Below are positions 60,601 to 64,000 of a stretch of DNA of 64,000 bases, in pieces. Made by a program: the position numbers and the translations under genes. The notes beneath the pieces were generated by a model. That model was given only the letters and a program-made list of their open reading frames with translations. It searched no databases and was not told the origin of the DNA. This DNA comes from Rhinopithecus roxellana (lineage: Eukaryota; Chordata; Mammalia; Primates; Cercopithecidae): contig NC_044553.1 of the NCBI RefSeq assembly GCF_007565055.1, positions 45,187,420 to 45,251,419 on the forward strand, read 5' to 3'. Position 1 is the stretch's first letter. The number at the start of each line of letters is the position of its first letter.

Positions 60601-63427
60601 CTTGGTAAGCAAGTTATAAATGTTTTTATTTTGCAATTCCACTTCTAGAACCATCTCCAACTGAGTGTCTAATATATACATTTATACACGTGTGTATACA
60701 TATATACATACATGTATACAGTTAAAGATTTATAAATACATATACACATGCACAAGTAAAATTTTTCTTGGGTCTCCAAAGGTTTTTATTTCAGTAGCCT
60801 GTTTAATAGGAAAAATAAGTGGAAAAAACACCCTCAAGAGTACATTAATACAGGATTAAATTATGATATACTGACGTAAGAGTATTCTATAAAGCTATTA
60901 AAAATAAACGGCAGAGATGCAGGTACTGACATGACAAGGTGTTATCTCTTGTTTGATGTATTATGCTGTCATTTTTATTTACAAAAATTACACAATAGGC
61001 CAGGCACTGTGGCTCACGCCTGTAATCCTAGCACTTTGGGAGACCATCACCTGAGGTCAGGAGTTTGAGACCAGCTTGGCCAACATGACAAAACCCCGTC
61101 TCTACTAAAAATAAAAAAATTAGCCGGGCATGGCGGTGGATGCCCATAATCCCAGCTACTTGGGAGGATGAGGCAGGAGAATCGCTTGAACATGGGGGGC
61201 GGAGGTTGCAGTGAGCCAAGATTGTGCCACTTCCCTCCAGACTGGGCAAAAGAGTGAAACTCCGTCTCAAAAAAAAAAAAAAAAAAAATTACACAATAGA
61301 AGCCTCTTGACTGACTAAATCAGGACTATTGGTGGGTCAGCAGAAAAAGGTTAAATATTTCATTTTGGTTTCAAAAATATGTATATTCATTCTCCAGTCT
61401 TTTGATATAGAACCAATAACTTTTCTTTAATTATGGGTCCAACTGTCTCTTCTGATTAAATCACACCCCTAAATTATTATTTATGATTTCTGGTTTCAAC
61501 TTCTTTAAAGTGAAATAGGGACTTAAAAACATTTGCAAAGCAATTCCAGGTGCCCATTCTATTTTTCCCCAGTCTTTTGCAGTTGCCTTGCTTACTCCTA
61601 ACTGACTGCGTGTTTAGTTTTTCTTAGTATCTAGCCCTAAGTAAATATTTTCAAAGCATTAAACTTTTTGATTTAAATATTTCATTAAACTGCAAAATTA
61701 CAGTAACAAGTACAACTAGAATAAAATGTTTGGAAACAAGGTTAACTCTTGACGAACACAAAACTCAGTAATCTGTGAATTGATATTCAAGTTTATTAAT
61801 AAATCTTTTATTAATTAAATTTACTACTGTGAGTCAGTTTAACCAAGTATAATTAACTCTGTATCAACTGATATAACGTTTCCAGATCTGTGCTGCCCAA
61901 TACGGTAGCACACATGGCAATGGAGAACTTGAAATGTGGCTAGTCTGAAGAGATGCTGTACGTGTAAAACACATACCATATTTCCAAGAAATAATATGAA
62001 AAAGAGAATGCAAAATATTGTGTTAATAGCTTATAGTGATTATATGTTGAAATATTTTGAAAATACTAATTTCACTTATTTTTTAATGTGGTTACTAGCC
62101 TATTTTAAATGACAAATGTTGCTCTCATTCTATTAGACAGCACTGCTCTATACCTGCAGACATCCTTTGTTCAATGATGATGTCATCTGTGAGGTTCTAC
62201 TTCAAACAATGAATAAGACTTTATCATATGTTACCTGAACCAAAGACATTTGAGTAACATTTATAAATCTTCCTAAGCTGACTTGTGACTCTGTAACAGG
62301 GATCTGTAAACTATGGCCCATGGGTCAAATTTAATCCTACTGTTTTGGTATGGCCTACAAGCTAAAAGCAGTTTTTCCAAGTTTAAATGTCTAGAAACAA
62401 TAAAAAGATTACTATTTTGTAATCCATAAAAATTATGTAAAAATTCCAATTTCCATGTCTATAAATAAACTTTAATTGGCACATAGCCACATTCAGTGTT
62501 ATATATGACTGTTTGGTGATACTATGGTATAGCTGAGTAGTTGCAGCAGAGACCACATTGCCTACAAAATCTACGTTTACTATCTGGCCCTATACAGGAA
62601 AAAAATGTGCTGAACCCTGCTCTACATCATCTCTTATGGTTCATGGGGCATAGTGAGTTGCCAATTGCACTTAAAGGATCTGTCCAAACAATGAGAAGGG
62701 AAAGCTTGTGTCTCCATTCTTATCCTTACCAGAGACTAGTTTAGACTTCCAGCTTCTTAACTTGCTTCTGCCACTACTGTTCTTGACTCAACAAAGTGGC
62801 TAGAACCCCTGATTCTGGGATAGTTCTTACACAGATGGTATCACAAAAATGCTCAGAGATCTGTGGGGTCAAATGGTCCCTGTGTGCCTTTGCTTTCACA
62901 TCCACCAGTGTTCTATGACACCGATGTTATCCTCTGTGGGCTTGGGTACTCACTGCCCCTTTGGTGTCTAGCCTATAGGTACTAGTTTTATTGTTTTTGT
63001 AACCCCTCAACTCATTCGCAAGACTGTTCTTTAATCCCTGGTTTTTCAGATACCTACCTCAGTAGACCCTGTGAACGCAATCTTGTCTATGCCAATATGA
63101 GAAGCTATTGCTGCCCCAGCTGTTGGCCCGTATCCTGGCAAAATATTGACGACCCCAGGAGGAAAGCCAGCCTAAGAAAACAGAATAGGAGGAAATATGG
63201 CTGATGAAAGCTGATGCATTCATGTTAAATGAGATATGCTCTAGTAGGCTCCAGCTGTAAGGGGAGTCAGAAGCACTCCTTAAGTCCGTTTCTCTTACCT
63301 CCTTGATGAGGGCTCCCATGTAGAGTGCACTGAGTGGTGTTTGCTCTGCTGGCTTAATAACTACTGTATTGCCACAGCACAAGGCTGGAGCAATTTTCCA
63401 GGCAAACATCAGCAGGGGGAAGTTCCA
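24570..63427 (-). CDS. ALDH1A2: ALDH1A2, retinaldehyde dehydrogenase 2, 3' portion (8 joined exons)
   Basis: The join is 63427-63299, 63171-63058, 34978-34876, 33241-33057, 31711-31547, 30825-30668, 30368-30294 and 24642-24570: 1002 nt, or 333 codons plus TAA. Counting back from the usual 518-residue length, the window starts at Trp186. The enzyme is a cytosolic homotetramer that irreversibly oxidises all-trans retinaldehyde to retinoic acid with NAD+, the main embryonic source of retinoic acid. Visible key residues are Asn187 of the WNFP motif, Lys210/Glu213 and Gly263-Ser264-Thr265-Glu266 (NAD site), general base Glu286 in LELGG, nucleophile Cys320 in GQCC, and Glu417/Phe419 in KEEIFGP. Every exon has AG/GT borders and phases join without a break, so the gene looks intact. 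The paralogues ALDH1A1 and ALDH1A3 were considered; the peptides FFNQGQCCTAGSRIF and INCYNALNAQSPFGG match ALDH1A2 as I know it. Exons 1-5 and the promoter lie outside. Confidence 0.97.
26295..26400 (+). repeat. Local duplication in intron 12, copy 1 (106 bp)
   Basis: It aligns without gaps to 27326-27431 (constant offset 1031), with 89 of 106 bases matching by my count. Includes a 26-bp identical core around GGGTGTGTGATGCAATGG. Confidence 0.88.
26640..26800 (-). repeat. MER5-like DNA transposon remnant
   Basis: ACTTTGGGAAACAATG near the right end and the GATTCAGTTTCAGAAGCTCT interior resemble a decayed hAT-Charlie MER5 element. The strand is uncertain. Confidence 0.45.
27225..27565 (+). mobile_element. 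MER5A-like hAT transposon, split by an inserted segment
   Basis: The left part (27225-27275: CACTTCTCAGAGTAAGGTCT, CAGACCACCTGCATCAG) and right part (27440-27560: GAAGATTGTTAAAAACGCAG, CAGAATCTCTGAGAGTGG) are consecutive in MER5A. About 160 bp of foreign sequence (27276-27435), including duplication copy 2, sits between. Confidence 0.7.
27326..27431 (+). repeat. Local duplication in intron 12, copy 2 (106 bp)
   Basis: Partner of 26295-26400. Just before it, 27294-27316 matches 25089-25111 in 22 of 23 bases (GAGGGAGGGTGGGAGC core), so the insert looks like a mosaic of nearby sequence. Confidence 0.85.
27597..27625 (+). repeat. (CA)n microsatellite
   Basis: About 14 uninterrupted AC units, preceded by alternating CATGCA/TGCGTG sequence, a likely polymorphic site. 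Confidence 0.95.
28224..28288 (+). repeat. A-rich simple repeat
   Basis: Runs of A with CAAAAA spacers over about 65 bp. No Alu or L1 body is attached, so it is not an obvious retroposon tail. Confidence 0.9.
29085..29325 (-). repeat. MIR
   Basis: Reverse MIR with CCTCACAGTAACCCTGAGGT, CTTATAGATGAGGTAACTGA and GATTCAAATCCGAGCAG. One of the better preserved MIRs here. Confidence 0.8.
29955..30200 (-). repeat. L2 3' end
   Basis: Reverse L2 terminus (GAAGTCTTCTCTGACCCCA, TTCATCTCTGTAACATG, CAACAAAATGTTTGTTGAAT). It ends about 95 bp from exon 12. Confidence 0.7.
30294..30368 (-). CDS. ALDH1A2: ALDH1A2 exon 12 (residues 470-495)
   Basis: This 75-nt exon begins with the last base of the Trp codon and encodes INCYNALNAQSPFGGFKMSGNGRE. 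It ends with AT of the next Met codon (phase 2). The acceptor is ctttcag/GATC and the donor AT/gtaagt. PFGGFKMSG is a hallmark ALDH C-terminal motif near the oligomer interface. The exon is short and is flanked by a 299-nt intron 11 and a 5.65-kb intron 12. Confidence 0.96.
30369..30667 (-). other. ALDH1A2: ALDH1A2 intron 11 (299 nt)
   Basis: Short intron without visible repeats between two small coding exons. The donor is gtaaga and the acceptor cttctttcag. Confidence 0.88.
30668..30825 (-). CDS. ALDH1A2: ALDH1A2 exon 11 (residues 418-470)
   Basis: This 158-nt exon runs from IFGPVQEILRFKTMDE to SSAMQAGTVW, with the last Trp codon split TG/G across intron 11. The acceptor is ttgcag/ATC and the donor TTG/gtaaga. 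Phe419 of the invariant EIFGP motif stacks near the nicotinamide ring. ANNSDFGLVAAVFT lies in the region that shapes the substrate entrance and differs between ALDH1A paralogues, supporting the ALDH1A2 call. Confidence 0.96.
30826..31546 (-). other. ALDH1A2: ALDH1A2 intron 10 (721 nt)
   Basis: Short intron with no recognisable repeat. The acceptor tract is actatctttttgcag. Confidence 0.88.
31547..31711 (-). CDS. ALDH1A2: ALDH1A2 exon 10 (residues 363-417)
   Basis: This 165-nt exon, phase 0 at both ends, runs from IDKKQYNKILELIQSG to DDMRIAKEE. The acceptor is cccacag/ATT and the donor GAG/gtatca. KKQYNK (366-370) and the final Glu417 contact the ribose and nicotinamide parts of NAD+ in related structures. 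The FFIEPTVFSNV core is typical of ALDH1 enzymes. Introns on both sides are short (about 1.3 kb and 0.7 kb) and lack recognisable transposable elements. Confidence 0.96.
31712..33056 (-). other. ALDH1A2: ALDH1A2 intron 9 (1.35 kb)
   Basis: Unique-looking intron with no recognisable repeats and no coding signal. The acceptor side is pyrimidine-rich (tttcccacag). Confidence 0.85.
33057..33241 (-). CDS. ALDH1A2: ALDH1A2 exon 9 with catalytic cysteine (residues 301-362)
   Basis: This 185-nt exon completes Leu301 and ends at GPQ. The acceptor is cttgtag/T and the donor CAG/gtagaa, which is weaker than gtaagt. The GVFFNQGQCCTAGSRIF segment holds Cys320, the nucleophile that attacks the aldehyde. 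Residue 348 is Ile here (RAKRRIVGSP); I recall Val in the human reference and Ile in mouse, but cannot check this. The other visible residues agree with the family. Confidence 0.96.
33242..34875 (-). other. ALDH1A2: ALDH1A2 intron 8 (1.6 kb)
   Basis: Unique-looking sequence with one A-rich tract near 34170-34183. I recognise no transposable element in it. Confidence 0.85.
34876..34978 (-). CDS. ALDH1A2: ALDH1A2 exon 8 (residues 267-300 plus one base)
   Basis: This 103-nt exon begins VGKLIQEAAGRSNLKR and ends IIFADAD plus the first base of Leu301. The acceptor is tttcag/GTT and the donor GATT/gtaagt (phase 1). It contains the conserved ALDH motif LELGGKSP with Glu286, the general base that activates water for thioester hydrolysis. 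It is separated from exon 7 by 28 kb of repeat-rich intron, but its own flanks are free of recent insertions. Confidence 0.96.
36260..36510 (+). repeat. MIR
   Basis: Full-length-like MIR from the tRNA-like head (GGCTCTGGAACCAGGCTGCC) through the core to GCACTTAGAACCCAGTCTGG. It carries a T-run insertion at 36301-36312. Confidence 0.78.
37350..37540 (-). repeat. MIR
   Basis: Reverse MIR (AGCCTCTCAAAAACCCTACA, CTCACTTTAGAGGTGAGCAA, CCAGCTGGTTCATGACAGAA). Confidence 0.65.
39065..39195 (+). repeat. MIR fragment
   Basis: MIR core: GGGAAAGCCACTTCACCTCC followed by TCTCAGTTTCTTCATCTGTA. Confidence 0.7.
40375..40575 (-). repeat. L2 fragment
   Basis: Reverse L2 3' part (CACCTCCTCTGAGAAGGTGG, GGCTGTCTCCCCCACTACAA). 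Confidence 0.65.
40612..40900 (-). mobile_element. Old Alu (AluJ)
   Basis: Reverse Alu (GACAGGGTCTCACTCTCCTG ... GGGATTACAGGCGTGGGCCA) with many scattered changes and the J-type CTCAAGGGGTCCTCCTGCCT. Confidence 0.85.
40946..41210 (-). mobile_element. Old Alu (AluJ), truncated
   Basis: Reverse Alu lacking the poly(T)/GAGACAGGG start. It begins at GAGAGCAGTGGTGTGATCAC and ends GTGAGCCATTGTGTCCAGCT. It is in tandem with the preceding Alu at a spacing of about 45 bp. Confidence 0.85.
41215..41430 (-). repeat. MIR
   Basis: Reverse MIR (TTGAGCACCTATTCTGTTGA, CTTCATGACAATCCTGGGAG, GTGGCAGAGCCAGGACTGGT), adjacent to the AluJ. Confidence 0.78.
43336..43632 (+). mobile_element. AluY
   Basis: Full-length plus-strand Alu from GGCCGGGCGTGGTGGCTCAT to the A tail. 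Imperfect target duplication: AGAAATAGACCCAATA before, AGAAGTAAGACCCATATA after. Confidence 0.9.
44532..44777 (+). mobile_element. Tigger/pogo-type DNA transposon remnant
   Basis: Ends form a terminal inverted repeat (CAGGTTGAATATCCC ... TACTTAAACTG) flanked by TA on both sides (44530-44531, 44778-44779), as expected for a mariner/pogo insertion. It sits inside the L1M, which resumes directly afterwards. Too short to encode a transposase. Confidence 0.72.
47080..47225 (+). repeat. MER5A-like hAT remnant
   Basis: GTGATTCTTAAATGTCAATG, GAACCACTGGGTAAACTTAG and CCAGAAATCTGTTTTAATAA follow the MER5A layout. Confidence 0.6.
49732..51759 (-). pseudogene. CNN2P: Processed pseudogene of calponin-2
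   Basis: An intronless minus-strand copy of CNN2 mRNA. A short 5' UTR precedes ATG at 51721 (MSYTQFNKGLLYGLSAEVKN). Recognisable calponin repeats follow (GVDIGVKYSEKQ, YDPKNHILPPMD, YDPKYCPQGTVA). A 3' UTR with AATAAA (minus, about 49757-49762) and an A(8) tail at 49740-49733 complete it. L1-type duplication GTGGATAAG flanks it (49723-49731, 51760-51768). It is dead: an early stop after the GAG CTC codons of the N-terminal region, deletion of about 22 codons of the CH domain, stops near 51085, frameshifts and a lost stop. CNN2 encodes an actin-binding protein; this copy cannot. The paralogues CNN1, CNN3 and TAGLN fit less well. Confidence 0.93.
49922..50200 (+). mobile_element. AluS inserted in the CNN2 pseudogene 3' UTR
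   Basis: GGCCGGGCACAATGGCTCAC to a short A-rich tail. Target duplication CCTACTAAGG/CCTACTGAGG (49912-49921, 50201-50210). It lies antisense to the retrocopy. Confidence 0.88.
52495..52588 (+). repeat. 39-bp minisatellite, 2.4 copies, each with an ATGCAAAT octamer
   Basis: Units start at 52495, 52534 and 52573 (period exactly 39) and are almost identical. Each begins with ATGCAAAT followed by GGAAGTTT. No known interspersed repeat is recognised. Confidence 0.92.
52600..52830 (-). repeat. MIR with perfect 12-bp inverted repeat
   Basis: Reverse MIR (ACTGAGTTCTTACAATATGC, AAAGTCACACAGCAGGAAAG). Inside, GGATTTGATCCA (52766-52777) and TGGATCAAATCC (52785-52796) form a 12-bp stem with a 7-nt loop. 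Confidence 0.75.
52885..53365 (-). repeat. MIR split by a MaLR LTR
   Basis: MIR halves at about 52885-52945 and 53290-53365 (CCTCACAATCCATGAGGTAG) enclose a minus-strand MaLR-type solo LTR (about 52946-53289). Its phrases include TTTATTTCTTATAGTTCCAG, GAGGCTGGGAAGTCCAAG and ATGGCATTAATCTATTAATG. Confidence 0.7.
53822..54808 (+). mobile_element. Young L1PA insertion with 5' inversion (twin priming)
   Basis: The left part (53822 to about 54127) is L1 in minus orientation. The right part (about 54127-54808) is the L1 ORF2 C-terminus, 3' UTR and A tail in plus orientation. Perfect target duplication AACTTGCCCTGA flanks it (53810-53821, 54809-54820). The ORF2 C-terminal reading frame is still open for 145 codons (54120-54557). 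A G-rich tract typical of the L1 3' UTR lies at 54613-54642. Confidence 0.93.
55850..55945 (-). repeat. L2/MIR 3' end fragment
   Basis: ATCTAGCACAGTGCTAGACA followed by AGTGCTCAATAAATGTTTGT, the usual ancient LINE/SINE terminus. Confidence 0.55.
56250..56455 (+). repeat. MIR
   Basis: CCCTGGGCAGGTAGTTTAAC, GGGTTGTTGTAATAATGG and AGTAAGTGCTAAATCAATGT follow the sense MIR. Confidence 0.72.
56480..57230 (-). repeat. Ancient L1 (L1M 3' half)
   Basis: Reverse L1M sequence (CACCATAAAATCCACTTTTT, GCATCCATCACAACCATTAC, GAATAATATTCCACTGTATG, CTTGCATTCCTGAAAGAAAT). A near 20-bp unit, CTTTCATTTAGTATAGTG, is directly repeated at about 56761-56798. Confidence 0.75.
58765..59040 (-). mobile_element. AluS with (TTA)n tail, internal deletion
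   Basis: Reverse Alu with perfect 13-bp target duplication ACAGACAAGGATT (58752-58764, 59041-59053). The A tail has become a TTA/ATT array, and the middle A-rich linker region is partly deleted (GACTAGAGCTGGGG). Confidence 0.9.
60002..60071 (+). mobile_element. MADE1 (mariner-derived MITE), decayed
   Basis: AGTTTGGTGCAAAAGTCATT and GCAGTTTTTGCCATTACTTT match the MADE1 left arm. The right arm is eroded (AAATTACGTTTACGCCAAC). MADE1 palindromes are the source of primate miR-548 genes. Confidence 0.82.
60312..60376 (+). repeat. Inverted duplication, left arm (65 bp)
   Basis: Its reverse complement recurs at 60921-60985 with 64 of 65 bases identical and no gap. It continues from L1M-like sequence on its left. 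Confidence 0.95.
60380..60407. other. Perfect 12-bp hairpin with 4-nt loop
   Basis: TTTCCTGTCATT (60380-60391), loop CAAA, then AATGACAGGAAA (60396-60407). It lies 3 bp after the left arm of the inverted duplication. Confidence 0.95.
60664..60750 (+). repeat. AT/TACA-rich simple repeat
   Basis: TATATACATTTATACACGTG and ATACATATATACATACATG, alternating purine-pyrimidine sequence in the spacer of the inverted duplication. Confidence 0.85.
60921..60985 (-). repeat. Inverted duplication, right arm (65 bp)
   Basis: Reverse complement of 60312-60376, differing at one position. It ends where the Alu target duplication begins (60983). Confidence 0.95.
60998..61283 (+). mobile_element. AluS, internal deletion
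   Basis: GGCCAGGCACTGTGGCTCAC to a long A tail. Target duplication AAAAATTACACAATA (60983-60997, 61284-61298). The usual GGCCGAGGCGGGTGGATC segment after GGGAG is missing. Confidence 0.9.
61888..62145 (+). mobile_element. hAT-type nonautonomous DNA transposon
   Basis: Terminal inverted repeats CTGTGCTGCCCAATA and TATTAGACAGCACTG enclose an AT-rich interior with GAAATGTGGCTAGTCTG. This common family is about 250 bp long. I do not assign a subfamily name. Confidence 0.72.
62297..62619 (+). mobile_element. hAT-type nonautonomous DNA transposon
   Basis: Starts CAGGGATCTGTAAACTATGG and ends TGTGCTGAACCCTG, forming short terminal inverted repeats. The interior TTGGCACATAGCCACATTCA and TATCTGGCCCTATACAGGAA are typical of this family. 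A decayed 8-bp duplication (CTCTGTAA/CTCTACAT) is possible. Confidence 0.75.
63058..63171 (-). CDS. ALDH1A2: ALDH1A2 exon 7 (residues 229-266), in-frame and skippable
   Basis: This 114-nt exon (38 codons, phase 0-0) runs from AGFPPGVVNILPGYG to DKIAFTGSTE. The acceptor is ttcttag/GCT and the donor GAG/gtaggt. It ends with the GSTE stretch of the Rossmann fold that touches the NAD+ pyrophosphate (residues 263-266). Because both phases are 0, skipping it keeps the frame and shortens the protein by 38 residues. A 480-residue human isoform is, to my knowledge, described and fits that difference. Such a protein would lack part of the cofactor site, so loss of dehydrogenase activity is my inference. 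Confidence 0.96.
63172..63298 (-). other. ALDH1A2: ALDH1A2 intron 6 (127 nt)
   Basis: This very short intron lies between exons 6 and 7. It begins gtaagaga and ends ttttcttag. No repeat is present. Confidence 0.93.
63299..63427 (-). CDS. ALDH1A2: ALDH1A2 exon 6 (residues 186-228)
   Basis: This 129-nt exon, phase 0 at both ends, encodes 43 residues from WNFPLLMFAWKIAP to MGALIKE. The acceptor is tttcCAG/TGG and the donor GAG/gtaaga. It carries Asn187, whose side-chain amide helps form the oxyanion hole in ALDHs, and the VVIKPAEQTP segment, where Lys210 and Glu213 contact the adenosine ribose of NAD+. Only 127 nt of intron separate it from exon 7. An antisense Alu lies about 165 nt upstream in intron 5. 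Assignment as exon 6 assumes the 13-exon family structure. Confidence 0.96.
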
Positions 63428-64000
63428 CTGAAAGGAAAAATCTCAAAGTTGATAGATGGAAAAATATTCCTCCACTACTTTGTTTTCAAGCTGTGACTTC
63501 TCATACTTCTCAAACTACTCCTCAACATAAATCTTGACCACTACAAAGTATAGATGTTTGGATTTTCAATTACTTCATTAAGAATAGAATAGCCTGTAAT
63601 CCCAGCACTTTGGGAGGCCGAGACGGGCAGATCACGAGGTCAGGAGATCAAGACCATCCTGGCTAACCCGGTGAAACCCCGTCTCTACTAAAAAATACAA
63701 AAATCTAGCCGGGCGAGGTGGTAGGCGCCTGTAGTCCCAGCTACTCGGGAGGCTGAGGCAGGAGAATGGCGTAAATCCGGGAGGCGGAGCTTGCAGTGAG
63801 CTGAGATCCAGCCACTGCACTCCAGCCTGGGTGACAGAGCGAGACTCCGTCTCAAAAAAAAAAAAAAAAAAAAAAAAGAATAGAATAGCACTGACCTTGG
63901 AAATCTCTCCTTTTCTCTTTGACCAACCAATTACTGTATTTCAACTACCCACCAAAAGAAATCCCACGGTGAAAAGGGAGTTTTGTTATTATTTTTTTTT
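63428..64000 (-). other. ALDH1A2: ALDH1A2 intron 5, 3' end (partial)
   Basis: This is the intron upstream of exon 6. It contains a 5'-truncated AluYR (63593-63875) and otherwise unique sequence. A polypyrimidine tract precedes the exon 6 acceptor. The rest of the intron is outside the window. Confidence 0.9.
63593..63875 (+). mobile_element. AluYR (Old World monkey Alu), 5' truncated
   Basis: It starts at about Alu position 24 (CCTGTAATCCCAGC) and ends in a long A tail. The 13-bp target-site duplication AAGAATAGAATAG is perfect (63580-63592 and 63876-63888). Diagnostic changes (TAAAAAATACAAAAATCTAG, GGCGTAAATCC, GTGAGCTGAGATCCAGCC) are those of cercopithecid AluYR copies, not human AluY. It is antisense to ALDH1A2 and sits about 165 nt upstream of exon 6. 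Confidence 0.92.

Larger units (their letters stand above)
34979..63057 (-). other. ALDH1A2: ALDH1A2 intron 7 (28.1 kb): overview and repeat-free stretches
   Basis: This is the largest intron of the window, and most of its length is interspersed repeats listed separately. I see no confident element or gene at about 34979-36255, 37545-39060, 39200-40370, 41435-43230, 45145-47080 (45560-45840 may be an old LINE), 53370-53809, 54821-55850, 57235-58100 (57240-57500 resembles an L2 remnant), 61300-61885 and 62620-63057. A short (ACAGG)n tract lies near 38240-38262. No ORF there has coding character. Confidence 0.85.

Noticed and set aside
1..64000. CRISPR array, operon, phage or other prokaryotic system
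   Set aside because: Spliced exons, Alu/L1/MIR content and low coding density show mammalian nuclear DNA. The only regular repeats are microsatellites and a 39-bp minisatellite with no spacers.

Overview
This is primate nuclear DNA carrying the 3' part of one gene, ALDH1A2 (retinaldehyde dehydrogenase 2, RALDH2), on the minus strand. Eight coding exons with canonical splice sites and continuous reading phase encode the last 333 residues of a protein of about 518. They cover most of the catalytic and NAD-binding core and the C-terminus. Two young Alus (7881-8176 and 63593-63875) carry changes typical of the Old World monkey AluYR group, such as the 'GTGAGCTGAGATCC' right arm and 'GGCGTAAA'. 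I therefore place the sequence in a cercopithecid (macaque, baboon or vervet type) rather than human. The species cannot be settled from this window.

Layout from low to high coordinate: 1-22765 is intergenic DNA downstream of the gene. It is dominated by a near full-length minus-strand L1 (about 2906-9585, interrupted by a MaLR LTR and an Alu), an old L1M with an Alu and a GT repeat inside it, a MaLR LTR, an L2 and several MIRs. From about 22765 to 24642 lie the ALDH1A2 3' UTR and terminal exon. Exons 12, 11, 10, 9 and 8 lie between 30294 and 34978. Intron 7 (34979-63057, 28 kb) is packed with Alu, L1, MIR, MaLR and DNA-transposon copies and holds a processed CNN2 (calponin-2) pseudogene inserted in an L1. 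Exons 7 and 6 lie at 63058-63427, followed by part of intron 5 up to the window end. Exon numbers assume the 13-exon structure usual for this family; the first five exons are outside the window.

Functionally there is a single working gene here. RALDH2 oxidises all-trans retinaldehyde to retinoic acid in the cytosol using NAD+. The other coding-like stretches are L1 ORF2 remnants, Alu or microsatellite translations, and the dead CNN2 copy.

I did not find a new biological system. The most interesting structures are: a nearly identical 65-bp inverted duplication next to a perfect hairpin (60.3-61.0 kb); two independent, gapless, roughly 107-bp local duplications (14.8/16.2 kb and 26.3/27.4 kb), both landing inside an older repeat; a 39-bp minisatellite that triplicates an exact POU octamer in intron 7; a twin-primed L1 with an intact target-site duplication; and an antisense AluYR close to exon 6.
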